36,280 nucleotides of DNA from contig JAJPJA010000019.1 of assembly GCA_021324455.1 (NCBI GenBank), positions 1 to 36,280 of the forward strand. Reading direction: 5' to 3'. The translations under genes were made by a program, and so were the position numbers. The notes beneath the pieces were generated by a model, which saw only the letters and a list, made by a program, of their open reading frames with translations, ran no database searches and was not told the origin of the DNA. Source of the DNA: Pseudomonadota bacterium. GTDB taxonomy: Bacteria; Desulfobacterota; Binatia; Binatales; Binataceae. This document shows positions 17,187 through 24,875 of this stretch, one piece after another. Numbering within the stretch: position 1 is the first letter of the stretch; each line of letters opens with the position of its first letter.

Positions 17187-18275
17187 CTATTCGAACATCA
17201 ACACCGTGCGCGCGACCTCGCCCGCCTTCATCGCGCGGAACGCCTCGTTGACGTCCTCCAGTTTGCCGCGGCGGCTGATCATGCCGTCCAGATCCAATCT
17301 GCCCTGGCGGTAATAATCCAGGTAACGCGGCATATCGATGCGGAAGCGGTTCGACCCCATCAGCGAGCCCTGGATTCTGCGCTCGGTGAGCATCGCGGCG
17401 CCGTCGATTTCGATCTTCTGCCCCAGCGGAATCATTCCGATAACGGTCGCGGTGCCGCCCGGCTTGAGGCATTCGAAACATTGCTCGGCCAGCCTCTTTA
17501 CGCCGACGGCTTCGAAGGAGTAATCGACTCCGCGCCCGCCGGTCAGCTTGCGAATCGCCTCGACCGCGTCGCCCTGCGAGGCATCCACCGCGTCGGTGGC
17601 GCCGAACCGTTTCGCCATCGCCAGCTTGGACTCGAACTGATCCACCGCGATAATCTGCCGCGCGCCGGCGATGCGCGCGCCCTGGATCGCGGAGATGCCG
17701 ACGCCGCCGCATCCGAACACCGCCACCGTGGTGCCCGGCTCGATCTTCGCCGTATTGAGCACGGCGCCCACTCCGGTGGTCACACCGCATCCGATCAGCG
17801 CCGCGCGATCCAGCGGGACCTCGTCGGCAATCTTCACCAGCGCGTTTTCATGCACCAGCATCTTCTCGGCGTAGGTCGAGAGGTCGGCGAACTGCGCCAC
17901 CGGCTTGCCGCCGATGGACAGGCGCGGCTTAAGACCCGGCGCGCGCCGGGTGGACTCCTGATTGGAGCATCGATTCGGATGCCCCGACATGCACTCCTCG
18001 CAGTATCCGCAGAACACCGAGGGGCACGAGATAACGTGGTCGCCGGCCTTGAACTGGCTCACCCCGGGACCGACCCGCTCGACCACCCCGGCCGCCTCAT
18101 GCCCGAGCACCGCGGGAGTCGGCCATTGCCACAACCCGTCGACGAAGTGGAGATCGCTGTGGCATACGCCGGAAGCGGCCGTGCGCACCAGCACCTCGCG
18201 GTCGCGCGGTTCGTCGATATCGACTTGCTCGATGCTGAGCGGCTGATTCGGACCGTGATAAACAGCAGCTTTCAT
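17187..18275 (-). CDS. zinc-dependent alcohol dehydrogenase
   Basis: A 362-residue medium-chain dehydrogenase. The catalytic zinc ligands are in GVCHSDLH (cysteine about residue 38) and GHEAAG (histidine about 60). The structural zinc lobe is the four-cysteine set CGYCEECMSGHPNRC (about 89-103). The NAD-binding Rossmann turn is VAVFGCGGVGISAIQGAR (about 184). The cysteine spacing is that of class III-like alcohol dehydrogenases, which oxidise primary alcohols or formaldehyde adducts; the exact substrate is not evident. ATG 18275 is chosen over the longer frame because AGGAGGGG stands directly before it. It is convergent with the glycosyltransferase-methyltransferase gene (30 bases between stops). 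Confidence 0.87.
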   Translation of the reverse strand: MKAAVYHGPNQPLSIEQVDIDEPRDREVLVRTAASGVCHSDLHFVDGLWQWPTPAVLGHEAAGVVERVGPGVSQFKAGDHVISCPSVFCGYCEECMSGHPNRCSNQESTRRAPGLKPRLSIGGKPVAQFADLSTYAEKMLVHENALVKIADEVPLDRAALIGCGVTTGVGAVLNTAKIEPGTTVAVFGCGGVGISAIQGARIAGARQIIAVDQFESKLAMAKRFGATDAVDASQGDAVEAIRKLTGGRGVDYSFEAVGVKRLAEQCFECLKPGGTATVIGMIPLGQKIEIDGAAMLTERRIQGSLMGSNRFRIDMPRYLDYYRQGRLDLDGMISRRGKLEDVNEAFRAMKAGEVARTVLMFE

Positions 18276-18558
18276 TGCAAGCCCCTCCTGATCGATCCTG
18301 ATCGTACAATCCCCGGCCGAAACGGCGTCTGTGAGGCGGCCGGGGCGGAATGCTGTTGTCGCAAGATCGAGGCGCAAGTTCAAGCGCGCGGCAAAAGCTG
18401 GACCGATCGATACGTCCGAATCGTCGCCGGCGCGGTTGGTTCCCGCTGCGCCGGGCTTATATGTTTGATGTAAAGAGGAGCTCAGGTTTCAGTGCGGGAC
18501 CGCGGTACAGGCTTCGGCCGGCGTGCTCCTGAAACCGGACTTTCCAGGCGGTGCGTTT

Positions 18559-19668
18559 ATGGACGCTAAGACCAAAGCCGATATTCTGCTCAACACGATG
18601 GAAAAGATGGCCAGCGGAAAGCTCAAGCCGGAGGATTGGCGGGCTTTTGTCCAGGCGCAGAACGACGGCATGCGCTCGGGCCTTGAAATCGGCGCAAAAG
18701 CCCCGGATTTCACTCTGCCCGACCACAACGGCGTAAGCCGGCCGCTGGCCGAACTGATGGGACCCAACGGAGCGCTGCTGGTTTTTACCCGCAGCGCCGG
18801 ATGGTGACCATACTGCCGCAACCAGCTCGTCGAGCTGCAACATTCGCTGGAAAATCTCAAAGCGCACGGAATCAACGCGGTTTCGATTACCTGCGACAGT
18901 CAGGACGTTCTGAAAGCGTTCGGCCGCGCCTACAACATCACCTATCCGCTGCTGTCCGACGCTGGCAGCAAAGTTATCCGGGCCTTCGGGATTCTCAACA
19001 CCAACGTGCCGCCGGAGCACAAGTTTCTGTACGGGATTCCCTTTCCCGGTGATTTCCTGGTCGGACCCGATCGCGTCGTGCGCGACAAGCGGTTCCTGCC
19101 CGACTATCAGCATCGGCCATCGGCATCGCAGGTGATCTTCAGGAATTTCGGCGACGACGGGCGGGGAAACTCGGTGCAAGTGGATGCCGGCCCGCTTGAC
19201 GCCGTTATCAGCCTGTCCACCGATCGATGCTTCTTCGGCCAGGAGATAGCTGTATCGCTGGCGCTGCGCCTGAAGCCCGGATGGCATGTGTACGGCGCGC
19301 CGCTGCCGGACAATTATCAGCCGCTTGAACTGACTTTCCAAAGTCCGATTGTCGCCGCCCAGTCGCTGGAACTGCCGCCCGCCCGGCCGCTCCTGCTACC
19401 CGCGATGGGCCAGACGCTGCCGGTTTATGAAGGTGAAGTGCGCGCGACCGGCACGGTCGGTGTGAAATGGAGTCCGCCGCCGGAGGCAAAGTCGCTGTCG
19501 TCAGTCTTCGGACCGGGAATGGAACCGGGATTTTATCGGATAAAAGGAACGCTGCGCTTCCAGGCCTGCAGCGACGAGGTGTGCGAGATGCCCGGGACGA
19601 TCGAATTCGAGCTGCCGCTGAACATCGAAGCCGGCGTCCCCGCCGCCCCACCCGAAGGGGCCGCCTGA
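18559..19668 (+). CDS. selenocysteine-containing redoxin fused to a DsbD-alpha-like domain (in-frame TGA at 18805-18807)
   Basis: Read through one TGA, this is a 369-residue protein. Residues about 45-190 form an AhpC/TSA-type redoxin fold (KAPDFTLPDHNG, then a strand LLVFTRSAGW). Position 83 is the TGA and is followed by PYC, so the active site is U-P-Y-C where relatives carry C-P-Y-C. The frame then continues without a break through NQLVELQHSLENL, VSITCDS and FPGDFLVGPD. Residues about 205-360 look like the N-terminal immunoglobulin-like domain of DsbD (PGWHVYGAPLPDN and the cysteine pair in FQACSDEVCEMP). The family role is thiol-disulfide or peroxide chemistry. No signal peptide is seen in the chosen start, although the DsbD-like part usually works outside the cytoplasm. 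A GTG at 18523 is an alternative start. A conventional caller would report two fragments, 18559-18807 and 19006-19668. Confidence 0.82.
18805..18837 (+). promoter_or_regulatory. bacterial SECIS-like hairpin following the UGA codon
   Basis: After TGA (18805-18807), CAGCTC (18823-18828) pairs perfectly with GAGCTG (18832-18837) around a GTC loop. The apical loop starts 21 bases after the UGA and opens with G. Known bacterial SECIS elements have the loop 16-37 bases downstream with a G in its first two bases. It would recruit SelB with selenocysteyl-tRNA. The three-base loop is at the small end of the range. Confidence 0.6.
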
Positions 19669-19827
19669 ACGTTCCCGTCCGGTGTGGTGATTGCGCGGAG
19701 GGAAGCGAGCCGCGGGCCCCCGCCAGCTCGACGTTGCGCCCCGCGCGCAGCGGCTTTCGCCGCGCAGGTAGAAGGGTCAAGGCTCTTGCGAGGCCGCAGC
19801 GGCGGGTCCATAATTCCTTACTCCGGT

Positions 19828-19905
19828 GGACGCATAGCTCAGCTCGGTTAGAGCGCTTGCCTCACATGCAAGAGGTCCCTGGTTCAAGTCCAGGTGCGTC
19901 CACCA
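19828..19905 (+). tRNA. tRNA-Val (anticodon CAC)
   Basis: A complete cloverleaf. The acceptor stem GGACGCA pairs with TGCGTCC, and the D stem is GCTC/GAGC. The anticodon stem CTTGC/GCAAG encloses loop CTCACAT (anticodon CAC, reading GUG valine codons). The T stem CCTGG/CCAGG carries the TTCAAGT loop, followed by discriminator A and an encoded CCA. It lies 109 bases before the Mu-like element. The element does not use it as an attachment site (the 5-bp duplication lies elsewhere and no tRNA fragment recurs at the far end). Confidence 0.95.
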
Positions 19906-20009
19906 CAGATTCTCCAATAAACTCAAGCAATTATCGCTGAACAGCAACTAGCAAGCCTTGGAGGCCTTGGCCTTACCCCTTTTGGTAGCCCACTCGTAAG
20001 TTAGTGTTC

Positions 20010-20014
20010 GCCGG
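20010..20014. repeat. 5-bp target-site duplication GCCGG, left copy
   Basis: GCCGG directly precedes the TGTG terminus of the element and recurs directly after its CACA terminus at 32306-32310. Five bases is the duplication length made by phage Mu and its relatives, and GCCGG fits the N-Y-S-R-N core of the Mu target preference. Confidence 0.85.
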
Positions 20015-20086
20015 TGTGGCGGGACACTTACACTGTCCGACGCTGAGCATTGTGGGACACCGAAACTGTCCTACGCTGAGCATTTC
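20015..20086 (+). repeat. right-end transposase-binding sites R1 and R2
   Basis: Two tandem units 33 bases apart (GGGACA starts at 20021 and 20054). Each has GGGACAC, a 6-base spacer, TGTCC, one base, then ACGCTGAGCATT. The same composite unit recurs in inverted orientation at the other end. The tight tandem mirrors the right end of Mu. The 128 bases between these sites and the 66-residue gene hold no gene I can support. Confidence 0.75.
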
Positions 20087-20214
20087 GCGCCTCAAACCCC
20101 GCGGCAACCCACAGGCGGTAAATTAGCGGTGCTTATCCCGAGCAGGTTGCGGTCTGATCCACGCTGATGAAGTACGCAAGCTTGAAGACTGGCCAGTCTG
20201 ACGAAACCGATTCT

Positions 20215-20415
20215 TTATAAGGCAGGGGACTTCTCGGGCAGGCGGTCAGGGTTGATCCTGATACCGTGCTTACGTGCCAGTTCAACCTGCTGGGGCGTCA
20301 GCTTCTTTGCTTTCTTTGCTGAGACCACGCCGAGGTCCGACCAGATCGGCGGCCCATTGGGGGATGCCGCCCGCGCCCGCGCTTCAGGGCCTAGGTGTTT
20401 CTCGTGCGAGGACAT
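20215..20415 (-). CDS. 66-residue protein of unknown function, last gene of the element
   Basis: I do not recognise a family. It starts at ATG after an AGGGATG ribosome site, is basic in the middle (SAKKAKKLTPQQVELARKHG, which looks like one helix) and ends in a short polar tail. In Mu the right-most genes are accessory (com and mom, DNA modification), but no zinc-finger or modification motif is visible here. About 110 bases separate it from the Mor-like gene upstream. Confidence 0.5.
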   Translation of the reverse strand: MSSHEKHLGPEARARAASPNGPPIWSDLGVVSAKKAKKLTPQQVELARKHGIRINPDRLPEKSPAL

Positions 20416-20526
20416 ATCATCCCTGCTTTAATCGTCTGTTGAAGGCGGTTCAAGGGGACAAGTACAACCGGCCGGACCCATCGCCTCGCTTCCTTCTCCC
20501 ACACGCGGACAATGGCCCCGCTGTGG

Positions 20527-21243
20527 CTATTGCTCCTCAAGCGTGCAGCACGAACCGGACCCGCTGGTCGAAATTGCGTCCATGCGCGACCGGACCGCGC
20601 CATTCGGCGAGCTGGAAATCGATCTGCAGAACTCAGAAGCCGCTGCCAGCGGGTAGCCGGCACTCGATGTTGGCTCGCTCGCCGGTGCTGTGTCAGATGC
20701 GCTCGGGGCGGCGAACTCAATATTGACCGGAACCGAGCATTTGACACAGCAATCGTGTCTGCTGGATGCGCCGTTGAGGATCTCCGACGCCGATGAAGTG
20801 CTCACAGAGACGCAGGCACCCGATGCTCCCACGCGATTTATAACTGCCCCACCCACACCGGCCGGCAGAAATGACGGGAACAAGAGGAGTGGAACAAAAA
20901 GCGCGCCGAGGACCTTCGGTGAAGACCCCAAAATGTTACGTACCTGCCGCTCGGTAATATCCAGTGCCAGCGCGATCGCTCGCGTGCCCATGCCGCGTGA
21001 TCGAAGGGCTACGACCTTCTCTCGCTGGCGCGCACGTTTTCCAGGGCCAAGCGGAATTTCGATCTGCTCGCCGTTAAACGCCCTGCAAAGCGCGTTTACG
21101 GCCTCGATACCGATGGCCTCGGCCAGCCATCCACCCGGCACAGGTCTCGCCGGCACATAGATGCGCGTACCCCCAAACACCACCGAGAGTCGCACCGCCA
21201 TTGCCTCGCCCACCACCTCGCGCAACTCTGCGAATGACGCCAT
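20527..21243 (-). CDS. Mor-like transcription activator domain with hydrophobic C-terminal extension
   Basis: Residues about 1-112 follow the Mor/C activator pattern: GEAMAVRLSVVFGGTRIYVP, a second repeat AEAIGIEAVNALCRAFNGEQIEIPL, then a basic helix-turn-helix TRAIALALDITERQVRNIL. Mor proteins of Mu switch on middle and late transcription. After it comes a hydrophobic segment (VLGALFVPLLLFPSFLPAG) and a serine/alanine-rich tail of about 105 residues that is not part of the family. The tail may be a real membrane anchor or run-on reading. ATG 21243 overlaps the upstream TGA by one base, so the two genes are translationally coupled. Confidence 0.65.
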   Translation of the reverse strand: MASFAELREVVGEAMAVRLSVVFGGTRIYVPARPVPGGWLAEAIGIEAVNALCRAFNGEQIEIPLGPGKRARQREKVVALRSRGMGTRAIALALDITERQVRNILGSSPKVLGALFVPLLLFPSFLPAGVGGAVINRVGASGACVSVSTSSASEILNGASSRHDCCVKCSVPVNIEFAAPSASDTAPASEPTSSAGYPLAAASEFCRSISSSPNGAVRSRMDAISTSGSGSCCTLEEQ

Positions 21244-21575
21244 CAATACACCACATTCGGATTGTACTTCCGGAGACCGCGCGGCATCTTTGGCAAGACA
21301 GGCTGAAGCTCCGCAGGCACAAAAACCCCCATTGACTGTAGCAGGGCGGCGAACTCTCGCGGCCTATGCAGAGGGTCTTTGACCTGAACGTCCCAGACCG
21401 ACGGAACCGGTCCTATCATATAAACGACGCCAGCCCGTTTGGCTTCGCTCGCGGCTTCACGAACCTTGTCTGCAAAAGTGCCCCCCAGCTCGCCGGTTTC
21501 AGAATCCCAAACCAGCGTTCCCACAGGCTCCGAGCCGGACCAATGATAGCGGGTGATCGTGGTATCGAGTCGCAC
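21243..21575 (-). CDS. 110-residue protein of unknown function
   Basis: No family recognised. Starts at GTG behind GAGGAAA, nine bases after the previous stop. The sequence alternates short strands and helices (VGTLVWDSETGELGG, FADKVREAASEAKRAG, VYMIGPVPSVWDVQVKDPLH). DPLHRPREFAALLQSMGVFVPAEL may be a small helical C-terminal domain. It lies in a tightly packed four-gene run with the 93-residue gene and the Mor-like gene, so it shares their transcript. Confidence 0.6.
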   Translation of the reverse strand: MRLDTTITRYHWSGSEPVGTLVWDSETGELGGTFADKVREAASEAKRAGVVYMIGPVPSVWDVQVKDPLHRPREFAALLQSMGVFVPAELQPVLPKMPRGLRKYNPNVVY

Positions 21576-21584
21576 TATTTTTCC

Positions 21585-21866
21585 TCAGACCGGCTTTACC
21601 AGTTCCCGAATCAAACCTCTAATGGCCTTCCGCGCATTCTCGACTTGGGCGGCATCAGGTCCACCTGCCGCTTCAGACGCCGTATTGAGCACCTCCTCAC
21701 AGTATAGCGCTATCTCCTCGTACGCCGCGAAGGGGTCTTCGGTGCGCTTCGCGATGTACCTGAGCAGCCCGCGATTCAGCATCATCACTCCATCGATCAT
21801 CATTTTATTTTTGACCACTTCGGCCCCGATGATCCGAAGCTCGTTCTCTATGCGCTGCGCCTTCAT
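21585..21866 (-). CDS. 93-residue helical protein of unknown function
   Basis: No family recognised. Almost all helical, with charged heptad-like segments (AQRIENELRIIGAEVVKNKM, TEDPFAAYEEIALYCEEVLN). It starts at ATG after a GGGGAAAA ribosome site, 18 bases past the end of the tape measure frame, and could be a small tail-assembly or regulatory protein by position. Confidence 0.6.
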   Translation of the reverse strand: MKAQRIENELRIIGAEVVKNKMMIDGVMMLNRGLLRYIAKRTEDPFAAYEEIALYCEEVLNTASEAAGGPDAAQVENARKAIRGLIRELVKPV

Positions 21867-21884
21867 GAGCTTTTCCCCGCTTTT

Positions 21885-24014
21885 TCAGAACTTCGTCCGC
21901 TCTCGGTCGTGGAGCGCGCTTTCAATCAGAGCCAGAATCTTTGTGCGATGCTGTTCCAGTTGCCGTTCGAAATCGCGCTGGTAATCGACCTTCCCGCCAT
22001 TGGCATTGATCGTCACCGGCGCGTTGACCGTGATGTGCAAGATATTTCCAGTGCGGCCAGCCAGCGTCGCCGGCGGCCTCCAAGCGTTCCCGCGTTCATC
22101 ATCCGTCCATGGCCGCGCTCTTATCAGGCCATCTCCGATCAGAGGGACTACTACCGGCCTTATCCGCGTCGATGCCTCCAGCACGGGCATGGATGCTCGT
22201 GCCAGTGGCATGGCGGCGTGAACCATCGGGGCTGCGCTGACCATCACCGGCACGGAGACCACCGCCGCGGCCGCCGCCGTGCGCATCGCCGCAGCGATCG
22301 GACCGGGCCGGATCTGCTGCGCAATTGTCTCCACAATACGGACGCGGTGCAGTTCCGCGAGCGGCCCCTCTTTCGCTGGGGAGAAGGGCAGATAGGCACG
22401 CACCTTCTCCGCCATGGATTTGATGGCGTCGATCGGATAGTGCAGCGCCGATATCATCCCTTCCGCCAGCGTTCTCACAATGTTGGCGCCGGCGCTGAAA
22501 ATTCCCGCCGTCCAGGTTTTGATTGCGGCAATCACCTGCGGTCCGAAGCGTATAAATTGCACCACCGCGAGGCCCAGCGGTCCGGTTAAAGCAAGCAACA
22601 GCGTCTCGCCGATATTCTAACCTTTGATAAACGCTCCCACCGCTGACAACGCGCTTACAACCTGTCGGTGGAACGCCAGGATGAGGGCTCCGACGCCAGC
22701 TATTCCCGCGCCCACCAATGCTATGTAGGGGAGCGCAGCCACAACTGCCGCGGGTATGAATGCGAACGCCGCGACCGCGACTAGGGCGGTACCGACAAGG
22801 AACGCCAGGGCAGAGCCGATTGCAACGAAGGTAACCGCAAACTTCGCGATCTGTGAATGAGCCTTGGCCAATTCGGTCATCCATTTGACCGCCTCGACCA
22901 GATAGCCGGCCATTTGCGTCAAGGGACTGAGAATTGGTCCGCCGATAGCCTCCTTGAGTTGCGTCCACGCCTGCACTACGCGCCCGAGTTGCTCGCCCAG
23001 GCCAGCCATTGTAATAGAAAGCCCTTGGTTTACCGATCCGGCGGCCTGTGCGCCGTTGGTCATATCGTGCAGTTGCTGGAGTTCTTCGGGCTTAAGCGTC
23101 AACAGCCGCGTGCCGCGCGCACCCAATGATTTACTTATCTCCTGAAACTGCCGAACCGAGATTGTACCTTCACCCAACCATCGTTTCAGGTTTTGCAGCG
23201 ACCCGATTACGTCAAGCGAGCCATTCTTGAAAGACGCGAGGGGCACTCCCAGCTTGCCGAAGCCCTTGGCCATCGCCTGAACCATTTCGATGACGCCGCT
23301 GCCCGCCTCGCTTCCCGTTATATTCGCTTTCTGGAACCCCACCAGTACGGCTGCGAGCGTCGGAAAATCTACATTTGCAGCCTTGGCCGCTCCCATTGCC
23401 ATGGTTAGGCCGGAGGTAAACTCATTGATGTCTTTTACGTCGCCCTGGCGCACAACGTAGTTCATCATGTCTCCGAACTTTCGAATCTGGGCACTCGCGC
23501 TGGCAGACTTATCACCGAAATTTGTGACGACGTGCGCCAGCACGCGGCCGGTCTCGCTCAAGTCACCTCCGGTCTGTTTAGCAATGGCCATGGACACGTT
23601 CATGTTTGTGATCGCATCCTTGAGCTTCAGTCCGGCGCCCAATCCGAGATAGACGTTCTGAATGCCCTGTTCCGTGCTGACGTTCATCGCGACGGACGCC
23701 TTTTCGGCCGCCTCGGTGACCTCCTTCAGTTGCCGCATTCCCTTGGCGCCGGCCGGCAGTATCGTCGCGAGGTGGCGCTGTGCCGCATCGAGTTCCATGG
23801 TTGGCTCGATGAGGGACTTGATACCCTCCAAGCCGCTCTCGCCGAACGACTTTAGTGCTTCGCCCGCTACGAAGAAGCCCTCGAAATTCTTACTCGCCTC
23901 TTGCGCCGCCTCTCCAGCCTGGTTGATCTCGCCTATCACCCCGCGCACAGGAGCCGTCGCTCGATCTATCGCTCGCAGAACGATCGCCAGCTCGAATATA
24001 TTCCCGAGATTCAT
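21885..24014 (-). pseudogene. phage tail tape measure protein, interrupted by an in-frame TAG
   Basis: The frame from ATG 24014 runs 465 codons to TAG 22617-22619 and then stays open in the same frame to 21885, so without that codon it would be a 709-residue protein. The first part starts FELAIVLRAIDRATAPVRGV, has the long helical body with GLGAGLKLKDAITNMNVSMA and NITGSEAGSGVIEMVQAMAK, and carries hydrophobic segments near residues 395-445 (FAVTFVAIGSALAFLVGTAL), all usual for tape measure proteins that set tail length. The second part (21885-22616) continues with GPLGLAVVQFIRFGP and FSPAKEGPLAELH, the usual C-terminal LPFSPAKEGPL motif. One substitution (for example CAG to TAG) would explain it. 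Readthrough by an amber suppressor cannot be excluded. Confidence 0.82.
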
Positions 24015-24017
24015 TTC

Positions 24018-24092
24018 TCAGTTTGTCACCTTCCGGCTTGCTTCGTCCGTGGCGAAGATGCGGATCGCGAAATCGAGGAGATTATTCGCCAT
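24018..24092 (-). CDS. 24-residue reading frame with a tape-measure-like start
   Basis: ATG 24092 gives MANNLLDFAIRIFATDEASR and four more residues, stopping three bases before the tape measure ATG. The pattern (hydrophobic strand, AxDxAS) is the same as the start of the tape measure protein just downstream. It overlaps the stop of the preceding 48-residue frame. It may be a leader that couples translation, or a scrap of an older tape measure start. Confidence 0.35.
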   Translation of the reverse strand: MANNLLDFAIRIFATDEASRKVTN

Positions 24093-24228
24093 CAGGATTT
24101 CCCATCAAAAAAGCGCGGCGTAGAGCCTCTACCAGCTCGCCGGCCGGTACGCCCATCTCAAACGCGCACTGATGGACCGCAGCCACGAGTCTCGGCAATA
24201 GTATCAGCGGCCCTCTCGCCGCTCTCAC
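24082..24228 (-). CDS. 48-residue protein upstream of the tape measure gene
   Basis: GTG 24228 opens a helical frame (LILLPRLVAAVHQCAFEMG, then GELVEALRRAFLMGNPDGE) that overlaps the next frame by 11 bases. In tailed phages the slot before the tape measure gene usually holds tail assembly chaperones, but this is much shorter than they are. No family recognised. Confidence 0.4.
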   Translation of the reverse strand: MRAARGPLILLPRLVAAVHQCAFEMGVPAGELVEALRRAFLMGNPDGE

Positions 24229-24256
24229 CGTTTACGGGCTCCACAGGTTCTCCGAC

Positions 24257-24724
24257 CTATGACGTGTAGGGCACGTACAATTCCGCGGTGTTCAAGGCGC
24301 CGTCGGAACCCGTTCCTCCGGCGATCAGAACGCTGCCATCCGAAGGGAGCGTAGCCGTATGACCGGCGCGTCCCGCATCCAGCCCCACGGACGCAGTGGT
24401 GAACTGACCGGTGGCCGGATCGTAAATTTCGGCAGAACTGAGATAGTTCCCGCTGCTGTCCAGGCCCCCTACAATCAGAACCAGGCCGTTCGGGAGAGGC
24501 GTGGCAGTATGCCCGCTCCGGCCAGTGACCAGATTGCCGGTAGCAGCAAAGCCCCGCGAACCGCCGGAGCCATTAACCGCACTGTAAAGCTCTGCGCTGG
24601 CAAAAGTGCCCCCGCTTGCGTTCTTGCCGCCTGATACCAGAACGCCCCCGTTAGCAAGGCGTGCCGCCGCGGCGCCGGTTCGCGTGGTCTCCATCGTGCC
24701 GACAGAGACATTGATTTTCTGCAT
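24257..24724 (-). CDS. kelch-repeat (beta-propeller) protein
   Basis: A 155-residue protein made of about three kelch repeats. The second reads GRSGHTATPLPNGLVLIVGG then SSAEIYDPATGQFT, the third GRAGHTATLPSDGSVLIAGG then NTAELYVP, and a first, looser copy starts near residue 15. Kelch blades usually bind proteins or sugars, and long chromosomal proteins with exactly this AGRxxHTAT...VLxAGG pattern are common in soil bacteria. Three blades cannot close a propeller alone, so it would need to multimerise or be a fragment. No signal peptide. GGAGGAG lies 6 bases before the ATG. Inside a Mu-like element it could be a receptor-binding or cargo protein (inference). Confidence 0.75.
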   Translation of the reverse strand: MQKINVSVGTMETTRTGAAAARLANGGVLVSGGKNASGGTFASAELYSAVNGSGGSRGFAATGNLVTGRSGHTATPLPNGLVLIVGGLDSSGNYLSSAEIYDPATGQFTTASVGLDAGRAGHTATLPSDGSVLIAGGTGSDGALNTAELYVPYTS

Positions 24725-24850
24725 CTTTCTCCTCCTGCCCTAACCCAACTATCCGCAAGTCGCTTTCGTGCTTCCGCTCGTGACGTGCCGATGCAGATTC
24801 GGCTTCGCATCGGCCAATGCCGTTCGCCTCCTAATTTTGAATGGCCGAGA

Positions 24851-24875
24851 AAACCGTTCCAAATATGAACGGTTT
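24851..24875 (-). terminator. hairpin at the end of the 158-residue gene
   Basis: AAACCGTTC (24851-24859) and GAACGGTTT (24867-24875) form a perfect 9-base stem with a 7-base loop that overlaps the stop codon. On the minus strand the stem is followed by TTCTC, a poor T-run, so it could be a weak terminator, a processing site, or the end of the early transcript. The next 126 bases before the kelch gene hold no gene. Confidence 0.4.

Noticed and set aside
18559..18807. Redoxin gene as a simple pseudogene ending at TGA
   Set aside because: The downstream frame is fully preserved for 286 more codons, the TGA falls exactly on the catalytic position, and a SECIS-like hairpin follows at the right distance. 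A recent nonsense change cannot be wholly excluded.
19828..19905. tRNA-Val as the attachment site of the element
   Set aside because: The element ends 109 bases away with its own 5-bp duplication, it encodes a DDE transposase rather than a tyrosine integrase, and no copy of the tRNA end is found at the other side.
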